Origin: Candidatus Dadabacteria bacterium RIFCSPHIGHO2_12_FULL_53_21
Lineage (GTDB): Bacteria > Desulfobacterota_D > UBA1144 > Nemesobacterales > UBA2774
Direction: 5' to 3'
DNA: 5,576 nucleotides
NCBI GenBank assembly: GCA_001775255.1
Contig: MFCJ01000075.1
Coordinates: forward strand, 1 to 5,576
Position numbers and translations under genes: made by a program. Position 1 is the first letter of the stretch; each line of letters begins with the position of its first letter. Below the pieces are notes generated by a model. The model saw only the letters and a list, made by a program, of their open reading frames with translations. It ran no database searches and was not told the origin of the DNA. Positions 1 through 5,544 of the stretch are shown in pieces.

Positions 1-127
1 TCTTCTCTATAAGTACGTTCCGGCCCCTCGGCCCGAGCGTCGCCTTCACCGCGTTCGCCAAAGTATTTACGCCCTTTAGTATCGCGTCCTGCGCCGCCCT
101 CTCAAATTTTATTTCCTTAGCTGCCAT
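1..127 (-). CDS. groEL: Chaperonin GroEL (60 kDa), N-terminal fragment
   Basis: This is the first 42 codons of the large chaperonin subunit; the rest lies beyond the left edge. GroEL assembles into a double heptameric ring in the cytoplasm and folds client proteins inside a cavity capped by GroES, driven by ATP. The reverse strand from 127 reads MAAKEIKFERAAQDAILKG and continues through a stretch ending LGPRGRNVLIEK. These are the equatorial-domain opening and the TLGPKGRNV nucleotide-binding motif that define the family. The ATG is fixed by an AGGAGGT ribosome binding site at 138-144. It lies 44 bases downstream of the groES stop on the same strand, the classic groES-groEL order, so both should share the promoter upstream of groES. 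Identity is near certain; nothing can be said about the apical domain or the C-terminus. Confidence 0.97.
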   Translation of the reverse strand, partial: MAAKEIKFERAAQDAILKGVNTLANAVKATLGPRGRNVLIEK

Positions 128-137
128 TGCTTGTGTG

Positions 138-144
138 ACCTCCT
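138..144 (-). promoter_or_regulatory. Ribosome binding site of groEL
   Basis: The reverse strand reads AGGAGGT, an almost perfect match to the anti-Shine-Dalgarno sequence, 10 bases before the groEL ATG. It lies in the short groES-groEL spacer and fixes the start of groEL. Confidence 0.85.
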
Positions 145-171
145 GAATGTTTTCTATGGACTACTATTTAT

Positions 172-459
172 TCAATCGATTATGGCTAATATGTCTTCTT
201 CCCTGAGTATAAGGTAATCCTCTCCTTCTATACTTATGTCGATTGCCCCATACTTGTTGAAGAGTACTTTGTCGCCCTTCTTGACATCGAGCGGTTTTTT
301 CGTACCGTCTTCGAGTATTCTCCCCGTCCCGACTGCTACCACCTTTCCTTCCTGCGGCTTCTCTTTTGCTGTATCGGGAATGATAATACCGCCCTTGGTC
401 TTTTCTTCGGTATCGAGTATCTCTATTAAAACCTTATCGTGCAGTGGCCTTACCTTCAT
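172..459 (-). CDS. groES: Co-chaperonin GroES (10 kDa)
   Basis: This is the heptameric lid of the GroEL folding chamber. The protein is 95 residues, the normal length for the family. It opens MKVRPLHDKVLIE, followed by the mobile loop around residues 17-34. Within the loop, GGIIIPD at 23-29 carries the hydrophobic tripeptide that docks on the GroEL apical domain. The body has the conserved KPQEGKVVAVG (34-44), KKGDKVLFNKYGA (60-72) and the closing YLILREEDILAI (82-93). The ATG at 459 is preceded by an AAGGAGG site (469-475 on the reverse strand), so the start is firm. It is the promoter-proximal gene of the groES-groEL operon. A TTGACA-type promoter is visible upstream at 551-578. No CIRCE operator was found, so HrcA control is not supported by this window. 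Confidence 0.98.
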   Translation of the reverse strand: MKVRPLHDKVLIEILDTEEKTKGGIIIPDTAKEKPQEGKVVAVGTGRILEDGTKKPLDVKKGDKVLFNKYGAIDISIEGEDYLILREEDILAIID

Positions 460-550
460 TGCAAACTTCCTCCTTACAAGGTTATTATATGATATTTATA
501 ACTGGCTGGAATTAGTGTGTTTACCCTAATAAGCTTTCGTGCCGCGAATT

Positions 551-578
551 AAAATAACCATCTCGACTGTTTTGTCAA
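551..578 (-). promoter_or_regulatory. Candidate sigma70 promoter of groES-groEL
   Basis: On the reverse strand a perfect -35 box TTGACA (573-578) is followed after 16 bases by TATTTT (551-556). That would give a transcript start near 543 and a leader of about 85 bases before groES. The position and the perfect -35 box support it; the -10 box is moderate. It resembles a vegetative promoter rather than a sigma32 heat-shock promoter, so heat induction, if any, would need another control such as the inverted repeats on either side. Confidence 0.55.
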
Positions 579-636
579 GTTTAAACGGTATATTGTACCG
601 AAAGAAAATCATAAATTAAAGACACCTTACGGATTC

Positions 637-665
637 TTGAAAATTAAACGCAAAAACGATATGTT
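637..665 (+). promoter_or_regulatory. Candidate sigma70 promoter of the tsaC-DUF1015 operon
   Basis: TTGAAA (637-642) is followed after exactly 17 bases by TATGTT (660-665), a near-consensus vegetative promoter facing tsaC. The transcript would start near 672 and carry a leader of about 120 bases. That leader contains a short GCCGG/CCGGC hairpin at 676-696. The overlapping CTTGAAA string matches a sigma32 -35 box, but no sigma32 -10 box follows. Confidence 0.5.
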
Positions 666-794
666 AAGTCCTTACGCCGGAAACCGCAAAACCGGCATTC
701 TTTGGAGAAGCCCTCGGCGGTACCGAAATTACGAGGAATATAATTGAGGGCCCAGGGATAGAGCACTATAGATAAACCAATAATTCCGACCGAA

Positions 795-1400
795 GTGATC
801 AAGGCTTCCGACCCGGGGGCACCCCGGAGGGCAGCCTCTGTTGTCGAAAGCGGCGGAGTGATCATATACCCGACAGAGACCCTTTACGGGATCGGGGCCC
901 TGGCGTCGAGCGAAAAATCGGCAGGGAGGGTCTTCGATATCAAAGGACGGCCCCACGGCAGCCCCATCCCTATACTTGGTAGGGATATTACAATGCTGGA
1001 GGACCTGGTCGAATTCAATGAAACGGCCGCTTCCCTTGCGGAGAAATTCTGGCCGGGACCCCTTACACTCGTATTAAGGGAGAAGGGGAAGCTCCCTGCG
1101 CTCATAACGGCGGGCACGGGAAAAGCGGCTGTGAGGGTATCCGCCCACCCTTTCGTAATAAGGCTGTTTAATGAATTGGACTGCCCGGTTACATCGACGA
1201 GCGCTAACCTGAGCGGCGGTGACAACCTGCTCGAATTCTACGAAATTTATGATACGTTCAATGGTAAAGTTGAACTTATAATAGATTCTGGTAACATTCC
1301 GCCCTCGAAAGGGTCCACGGTTGTGGACGTGACGACGACACCCCCCGAAATAATAAGGGAGGGAGACATAACCTTCCGTGAATTAAAGGAGTTTTTTTAA
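795..1400 (+). CDS. tsaC: Threonylcarbamoyl-AMP synthase (TsaC/YrdC/Sua5 family)
   Basis: This enzyme condenses threonine, bicarbonate and ATP into threonylcarbamoyl-AMP, the donor for t6A at position 37 of ANN-decoding tRNAs; the TsaD complex performs the transfer. The protein is 201 residues, so it is the short YrdC-domain-only form rather than the two-domain Sua5. Visible family motifs are YPTETLYGIG (25-34), KGRP followed by PIPIL (50-61), FWPGPLTLVL (85-94), RVSAHP (114-119), TSTSANLSG (133-141) and GSTVVDVT (173-180). The residue in RVSAHP that is usually proline is serine here. The start is a GTG without a clear Shine-Dalgarno sequence. An in-frame stop at 759-761 limits any extension to about 11 codons, and only ATA or ATT codons are available there, so GTG is the best choice. 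Its stop codon overlaps the next ATG by one base, so it forms an operon with the DUF1015 gene. Confidence 0.93.
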   Translation: MIKASDPGAPRRAASVVESGGVIIYPTETLYGIGALASSEKSAGRVFDIKGRPHGSPIPILGRDITMLEDLVEFNETAASLAEKFWPGPLTLVLREKGKLPALITAGTGKAAVRVSAHPFVIRLFNELDCPVTSTSANLSGGDNLLEFYEIYDTFNGKVELIIDSGNIPPSKGSTVVDVTTTPPEIIREGDITFRELKEFF

Positions 1401-2623
1401 TGCCGACGGTGAGAGGATTCAAGGGAATAAGATATAATCCCGACAAAATTGAAGATTTCGGCAGCATCCTGGCCCCCCCTTATGACGTTATCAGCCCCCG
1501 CGAGCAGGAAGAATTCCACGAAGCCGATCCCCTGAACGTAATACGCCTCATCCTCCCCAAGGGAGAGGGGGATTCGAAATACGAACGGTCGGCCAAAATT
1601 TTCAGGGATTGGTTTCTCGACGACACGCTCATCCAGGACACGGAACCGAGCATCTATCCCTATTATCAGGACTTCGAGGAAAACGGAAAAAGATATACGC
1701 GCAAGGGTTTCATCGCCAGGGTAAAGCTCGAAGACTTCTCGACGAAAAAGATCCTGCCCCACGAAATGACTTTCCCCAAACATAAACTCGACAGACTCAA
1801 ATTAAATACCGCGTGCAGGGCCAATATGAGCCCCGTATTCTCGGTTTACTCCGACCCCGAGGGGTCTATAGAGAAGATGATAGACGAGAGGCTTCCGGAA
1901 AAGCCCATATTCGACATAGTATATAAGGACGGCATAAGAAACAGGCTCTGGAAGATTTCGGACGCCGGGACGATCTCGTCTATAACCGGGAAGATGGCCG
2001 GCATAAGCTTCCTTATCGCAGACGGCCATCACAGGTACGAGACCGCTCTCGAATACAGGAATATACAGAGGGGAATAAAGGACGGGTCCGGGGAAGAACC
2101 CTTCGACTACGTGATGATGTATATCGCGAGGGGGGAAGGAGAAGGTCTCATCATCAACCCCACACACAGGGTCGTTAAATACCTCGGTCAATACACGGCA
2201 GACGGGTTTCTCGAAAGGCTCGCTCAGGAATTCGAGGTCGAAAAAATGCCGTTCGGGAAAGGGCTCGAAGACATCGGCTACGAAGAATTTACCGTTGTTA
2301 CGAGCGACGCGGAATCCACATACAGAATATCCTCGCCCAAAGCCGCCCAGCCGGAATATGCGAGATTGGGGGTCATGCTTCTTCACAATATAGTGTTTAA
2401 AAAGATCCTGAACGAAGAAGAATCCGGCATTTTCTATACGAAGTATCTGGACGAGGCGCTCGGGCTTGTGAGGGACGGCGGGTACAAGCTCGCTTTCATT
2501 CTCCCTGAACTCAGGGCAAGCGACATATTCGATGTCGTGATGACCGGCGAGAGGATGCCTCATAAAACTACATATTTTTACCCGAAGATTCTCTCGGGCC
2601 TTACGTTTAACCCCCTCTGGTAA
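1400..2623 (+). CDS. DUF1015 family protein (function unknown)
   Basis: This soluble protein of 407 residues belongs to the DUF1015 family and has the usual length of about 400 residues. Family signatures run its full length: LAPPYDVI (24-31), DPLNVIRL (43-50), LPHEMTFPKHKLDRLK (119-134), NMSPVFSVYSD (142-152), ADGHHRYETALEYR (207-220), NPTHRVV (253-259) and MPHKTTYFYPK near the C-terminus (386-396). No signal peptide or membrane segment is visible. The DGHHR core resembles the DG-x-HR motif of ParB/sulfiredoxin-like free serine kinases (SerK, SbnI). A small-molecule kinase or nucleotide-dependent role is therefore a reasonable guess, but it is inference only. The ATG overlaps the tsaC stop codon (TAATG), with AAAGGAG at 1385-1391 as ribosome binding site, which indicates translational coupling. 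The gene looks intact with ordinary base composition. Confidence 0.92.
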   Translation: MPTVRGFKGIRYNPDKIEDFGSILAPPYDVISPREQEEFHEADPLNVIRLILPKGEGDSKYERSAKIFRDWFLDDTLIQDTEPSIYPYYQDFEENGKRYTRKGFIARVKLEDFSTKKILPHEMTFPKHKLDRLKLNTACRANMSPVFSVYSDPEGSIEKMIDERLPEKPIFDIVYKDGIRNRLWKISDAGTISSITGKMAGISFLIADGHHRYETALEYRNIQRGIKDGSGEEPFDYVMMYIARGEGEGLIINPTHRVVKYLGQYTADGFLERLAQEFEVEKMPFGKGLEDIGYEEFTVVTSDAESTYRISSPKAAQPEYARLGVMLLHNIVFKKILNEEESGIFYTKYLDEALGLVRDGGYKLAFILPELRASDIFDVVMTGERMPHKTTYFYPKILSGLTFNPLW

Positions 2624-2728
2624 ACCGTACCGCTGCGTGTATTCAAAGCTCCACGCCGGTGTAAGGGTGATATTCCGGCCAAAATGCAATTTTCATTAAA
2701 TTACTTCGCCTCCGGCCCCAAATTGATT

Positions 2729-2734
2729 TATAAT
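2729..2734 (+). promoter_or_regulatory. Possible -10 box for the lemA-DUF2207 operon
   Basis: A perfect TATAAT lies in the AT-rich 179-base spacer before lemA, about 70 bases upstream of its ATG. The best -35 candidates 17-18 bases upstream (TTCGCC, about 2705-2710) are poor. A weak GCCGG/CCGGC stem at 2655-2679 lies between the DUF1015 stop and this box but has no T tract. A separate promoter for lemA is likely from the spacing, but this exact box is tentative. Confidence 0.3.
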
Positions 2735-2788
2735 TTATCCGGCATTAATAATTAACAGGTAATTTTTACAAAACGATCCGGTTATTGC

Positions 2789-2793
2789 GGAGG
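2789..2793 (+). promoter_or_regulatory. Ribosome binding site that decides the lemA start
   Basis: GGAGG lies 9 bases before the ATG at 2803. A longer reading frame beginning at a TTG at 2785 would place this site inside the coding region and add six charged residues ahead of the membrane anchor, so the ATG is preferred. Confidence 0.8.
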
Positions 2794-2802
2794 GAGAAAG
2801 AT

Positions 2803-3360
2803 ATGTCGGCTTTTCTGATACTGCTTGTAATAATCGCTCTTGTTGTCCTGGCATTCGTAGGGATTTATAACGGGCTCGTACGACTGAGAAACATGTGCGA
2901 ACAGGCGTGGTCCGATATAGATGTACAGCTTAAAAGAAGGTACGACCTCATTCCAAACCTCGTAGAAACCGTGAAGGGCTACGCTTCGCACGAAAAAGAA
3001 ACGTTCGAAAAGGTCGTGCAGGCCAGAAGCCAGGCGATGCAGGCCACATCCCCTGCGGACAAGGCTCAGGCTGAGAATATTCTGCAGTCGACTCTGAAGA
3101 GCCTCTTCGCTATTGCCGAAGCGTACCCGGACCTCAAGGCGAACCAGAACTTCATACAGCTCCAGACGGAGCTCGCCAATATAGAAGAGCAGATCCAGCT
3201 CGCACGCCGCTATTATAATGCGGTAGTGAGGGACCTAAACACGAAGATACAGTCGGTGCCGAGCAACTTCGTCGCAAGCATGTTCAATTTCCAGAAGAGA
3301 GAGTATTTCGAGCTCGAATCCGCCGAGGAAAGAAAGGCCCCACAGGTGAGCTTCAGCTAG
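2803..3360 (+). CDS. lemA: LemA family membrane-anchored protein
   Basis: LemA proteins are small helical-bundle proteins anchored by one N-terminal membrane helix. Their biochemical role is not established, though they recur beside DUF2207 or TPM-domain (YgcG-like) membrane proteins. This one has 185 residues, a standard family length. Residues 3-22 form the hydrophobic anchor. Then come the signatures EQAWSDIDVQLKRRYDLIPN (33-52), LVETVKGYASHE (53-64), YPDLKANQNFIQLQ (108-121), ELANIEEQIQLARRYYN (123-139) and the conserved end VPSNFVASMFNF (152-163). The long amphipathic helices suggest a coiled bundle, probably on the outer face of the inner membrane. The ATG is preferred over an upstream TTG because of the ribosome binding site. 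DUF2207 follows after a gap of 33 bases on the same strand, so they are almost certainly co-transcribed. Family assignment is firm; function is not. Confidence 0.95.
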   Translation: MSAFLILLVIIALVVLAFVGIYNGLVRLRNMCEQAWSDIDVQLKRRYDLIPNLVETVKGYASHEKETFEKVVQARSQAMQATSPADKAQAENILQSTLKSLFAIAEAYPDLKANQNFIQLQTELANIEEQIQLARRYYNAVVRDLNTKIQSVPSNFVASMFNFQKREYFELESAEERKAPQVSFS

Positions 3361-3393
3361 AAACGTACACGTCTGAAACGGACATTCTCCCGA

Positions 3394-5091
3394 ATGAGCA
3401 GATTAACAACCCTGATATTATTGGTTCTCACCTTCCTGAGCTTTTCATTTTCGGCAGGGGCCCGGGCAGAGGTAATAAAGAACTTTCACTCGGAAATATC
3501 CATAAGCCGGGACGGGACCCTAAATGTCCGTGAAGACATAGAATACGACTTCCAGTACGCCGAGAGGCACGGAATCTACAGGGACATCCCGTACAACTAC
3601 GACTTCGGATACAAGAGGTACAGCATCAAGCTCGACGTGAAGAGCGTCACCGATTTTAACGGAGATCCGTACAAATACGAAGTAAGCAGCTCCGGAGGAA
3701 ATATCCACATCAGGATCGGCGACCCGGATACGACCGTGACAGGGGTGCACGGCTACAGCATCGAATATACGGTCAGGGGGGCAATTGCGTTTTTTGAAGA
3801 CCACGACGAGCTATACTGGAACGTAACGGGCGACGAATGGAGAGTCTCGATAATGAGAGCGAGCGCCGGGGTCTCTTTCGATGCAGAGACGAGTGATGGT
3901 GTGGAGGCCGAATGCTATACGGGGGTGAGGGGCTCAACTGATAAGGAATGCAATCATAAAATTACCGCGGGAAAGGTAAACTTTCTGGCTGCGAGCTCGC
4001 TCTGGGCGGGTCAGGGACTCACAATCGTGGTCGGACTGCCCAAAGGCTCGATCGAGGAACCCTCGCCAATGACTAAAGCACTATGGTTCCTTACTGACAA
4101 CTGGTATTTCGGCCTGCCGTTTCTCACCTTCTTCGTCATAGCGTACATATGGAGCAGCCGTGGGAGAGACCCGGAGGGAAAAGGGGTAATCACTGTCCGA
4201 TATGAGCCGCCCAAGGACCTGACCCCCGCCGAAGCGGGGACTCTCGTCGATGAAAGAGCCGACATCCTCGACATCACATCCACCATAATCGACCTCGCGG
4301 TGAGGGGATATCTCAAGATTGAAGAAACCGAAAGCACGAAATTCTTTTTCTTCACCGACAGGGATTACAAGCTGATAAAAACGAGGGAGCCGGGTCAAGG
4401 TGAATTAAAACCCCACGAAGAGAAGATCTTTTCGGGAATCTTCAAAGGCAGGGAAAAAGTTCTGGTTTCCGATCTCAGGGACAAGTTCTACACAGAGCTG
4501 CCGCCCATAAAAAAGGCGCTCTACGGAGAGCTCGTCCGCAAAAAATATTTCCCGGCTGACCCGGAGAAGGTGAAGGGCATTTATAAATGGATAGGAATAA
4601 TAATACTGATTTTGTCGTTTGTCCTTTTCAGTAACTTCCTTCTGAAAATCTCGTTCGCGCTTTCGGGTTTGATAATACTCATATCGTCGAGGTATATGCC
4701 GAGAAAAACAAGGGAGGGAGCACTCCTAAACGAAGAGCTGCTTGGGTTCAGGGAATTCATCGACAGGGCTGAAAAGGACAGGATCGAAGCCCTGGCCAAG
4801 AACGACCCGACGCTCTTCGACAGGGTCCTTCCTTTCGCGCTCGTATTCGGACTCGAGGACAAGTGGGCCGATGCGTTCCGGGACATGTACAGGGAACCGC
4901 CGTCCTGGTATTCCTCGCCTAATTATAGAAACTCATTTTCACCGAATACGTTCGTTTCCGATCTAGGAAGGAGCCTGGGTGTAATGAGCAGCTCGCTATC
5001 GTCAACGCCGAGAAAATCGGGCGGGAGCGGATTGGGAGGCGGCGGGTCGGGCGGCGGCGGTTTCGGCGGAGGGGGAGGCGGGTCATGGTAA
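3394..5091 (+). CDS. DUF2207 family membrane protein with glycine-rich C-terminal tail
   Basis: This is a 565-residue protein of the DUF2207 family, typical partner of LemA and without a proven function. Residues 1-25 are a signal peptide with an ARA cleavage site before EVIKNF. Residues 26-237 form a beta-rich periplasmic domain starting SEISISRDGTLNVREDI and containing RHGIYRDIPYNYD; it has two cysteines (174 and 186) that could form a disulfide. A membrane helix follows at about 238-253, then the positively charged SSRGRDPEGKG. The cytoplasmic region 265-395 includes LTPAEAGTLVDERADILDIT and LAVRGYLKIEE, which look winged-helix-like (inference). A hairpin of two membrane helices lies at about 398-432. 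The conserved FREFIDRAEKDRIEAL and LPFALVFGLEDKWADAF follow, then a Gly/Ser tail from 542 ending in SW. The ATG has no strong Shine-Dalgarno sequence and may depend on coupling with lemA, 33 bases upstream. Confidence 0.93.
   Translation: MSRLTTLILLVLTFLSFSFSAGARAEVIKNFHSEISISRDGTLNVREDIEYDFQYAERHGIYRDIPYNYDFGYKRYSIKLDVKSVTDFNGDPYKYEVSSSGGNIHIRIGDPDTTVTGVHGYSIEYTVRGAIAFFEDHDELYWNVTGDEWRVSIMRASAGVSFDAETSDGVEAECYTGVRGSTDKECNHKITAGKVNFLAASSLWAGQGLTIVVGLPKGSIEEPSPMTKALWFLTDNWYFGLPFLTFFVIAYIWSSRGRDPEGKGVITVRYEPPKDLTPAEAGTLVDERADILDITSTIIDLAVRGYLKIEETESTKFFFFTDRDYKLIKTREPGQGELKPHEEKIFSGIFKGREKVLVSDLRDKFYTELPPIKKALYGELVRKKYFPADPEKVKGIYKWIGIIILILSFVLFSNFLLKISFALSGLIILISSRYMPRKTREGALLNEELLGFREFIDRAEKDRIEALAKNDPTLFDRVLPFALVFGLEDKWADAFRDMYREPPSWYSSPNYRNSFSPNTFVSDLGRSLGVMSSSLSSTPRKSGGSGLGGGGSGGGGFGGGGGGSW
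5017..5088 (+). repeat. Low-complexity glycine-codon tract at the 3' end of the DUF2207 gene
   Basis: This GC-rich stretch of mostly GGN codons encodes residues 542-565, a Gly/Ser tail interrupted by single Leu and Phe residues and closed by Ser-Trp. Several GGCGG-type units recur, so the tract could vary in length by slippage. Similar tails are common in DUF2207 and YgcG/TPM-domain proteins, so it is a family trait rather than a sequencing artefact. Confidence 0.8.
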
Positions 5092-5092
5092 T

Positions 5093-5115
5093 TGCTCCCG
5101 GGCTGCGGGGAGGCA
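5093..5115 (+). terminator. Stem-loop after DUF2207, possible weak terminator
   Basis: Immediately after the stop, TGCTCCC (5093-5099) can pair with GGGGAGGCA (5107-5115), with one bulge. The stem is GC-rich with a loop of about 8 bases. No T run follows, so it may be a 3' stabilising hairpin rather than an intrinsic terminator. A second small stem, CCCG-N7-CGGG at 5156-5170, is followed by TCTTTAT and is an equally weak alternative end. Confidence 0.25.
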
Positions 5116-5516
5116 GGATAATACGACGCCCCGATCTACACATATAACAGGGTTTCCCGATCCATACGGGTCTTTATCCGCCCAGCCGGAGAGCCTTCCG
5201 ACATAATAGTAATCAACCGTCATTATTAATAATATGCACCTGCAAAGATTATTCCATTTTTGACCGGAATGGGATTATAATTTGTTAGCGGTGTTTCAGT
5301 GATAAGACTCGGCAGCGAATTACATGCTCATTAGGGGGAAATTGATTACTACCGGCAATAGAACGCAGCAATATAATGGAATTCGTGTGACGGGCGCGCG
5401 CCTGAATTCATCTCTGACGGATTATTCAGACCGCGAAATAAGTTTTGAATGGGTCTTGGCGACAATACTTTACGTACACGGGGACAAATAGGATTCCCCA
5501 TTATTTAACATTTCTC

Positions 5517-5530
5517 TTAAGCGCACTTAA
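5517..5530. promoter_or_regulatory. Inverted repeat directly upstream of the 5545 gene
   Basis: TTAAG-CGCA-CTTAA forms a 14-base inverted repeat that ends one base before the AGGAAG ribosome binding site at 5532-5537. It could be an operator half-site pair or a small hairpin affecting translation. The function is only inferred, and so short a repeat can arise by chance. Confidence 0.25.
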
Positions 5531-5544
5531 CAGGAAGTAGTAGA

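Larger units (their letters stand above)
460..794. other. Divergent intergenic regulatory region between groES and tsaC
   Basis: This spacer of 335 bases separates the minus-strand groESL operon from the plus-strand tsaC operon. It holds a candidate sigma70 promoter in each direction, described separately. It also holds an inverted repeat CGGTA-N5-TACCG at 586-600, just upstream of the groES -35 box, and an imperfect palindrome ATTAG-N10-CTAAT at 511-530 in the groES leader. A short stem GCCGG/CCGGC at 676-696 lies in the presumed tsaC leader. I looked for the CIRCE sequence (TTAGCACTC-N9-GAGTGCTAA) and for sigma32 boxes. No CIRCE is present, and only a CTTGAAA -35-like string at 636-642 appears, without a matching CCCCAT box. 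Confidence 0.6.
5092..5544. other. Intergenic region without a convincing gene, rich in short inverted repeats
   Basis: This spacer lies between the DUF2207 stop and a new gene start. It contains a perfect 12-base AT palindrome ATTATTAATAAT (5222-5233) and ATTCC-N10-GGAAT (5251-5270) just ahead of a TATAAT (5276-5281). It also has a 10-base palindrome GGCGCGCGCC (5393-5402) between two GAATTC sites (5379 and 5404), GGGGA-N10-TCCCC (5480-5499), and TTAAG-N4-CTTAA (5517-5530) directly before the ribosome binding site of the next gene. Two short unrecognised reading frames exist: plus strand 5324-5491 (55 residues) and minus strand 5349-5501 (50 residues). Neither has a good ribosome binding site. 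No tRNA, CRISPR or insertion sequence is visible. Confidence 0.55.

Noticed and set aside
661..747. A 28-codon frame starting ATG at 661 as a leader peptide for tsaC
   Set aside because: Its ATG lies inside the predicted -10 box (660-665), so it would not be on the transcript. It has no ribosome binding site and no attenuator-like codon run.
460..794. CIRCE/HrcA operator for groESL
   Set aside because: No TTAGCACTC-N9-GAGTGCTAA or close variant was found on either strand.
644..956. Minus-strand frames upstream of and overlapping tsaC
   Set aside because: They lie opposite the tsaC coding region and its promoter, show no recognised motif, and would run into the divergent spacer without a ribosome binding site.
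1802..2689. A 295-residue reading frame on the minus strand opposite the DUF1015 gene
   Set aside because: The plus strand carries a full-length protein with recognised family motifs throughout. The antisense frame is a shadow with no recognisable motif and no operon context.
2785..2802. TTG start for lemA six codons upstream
   Set aside because: It would put the GGAGG ribosome binding site inside the gene and add charged residues before the membrane anchor. The ATG at 2803 has ideal spacing.
5393..5402. GGCGCGCGCC palindrome between two GAATTC sites as a recombination or attachment site
   Set aside because: The arms and palindrome do not share a centre, there is no integrase or duplicated flank, and short palindromes of this kind can occur by chance.
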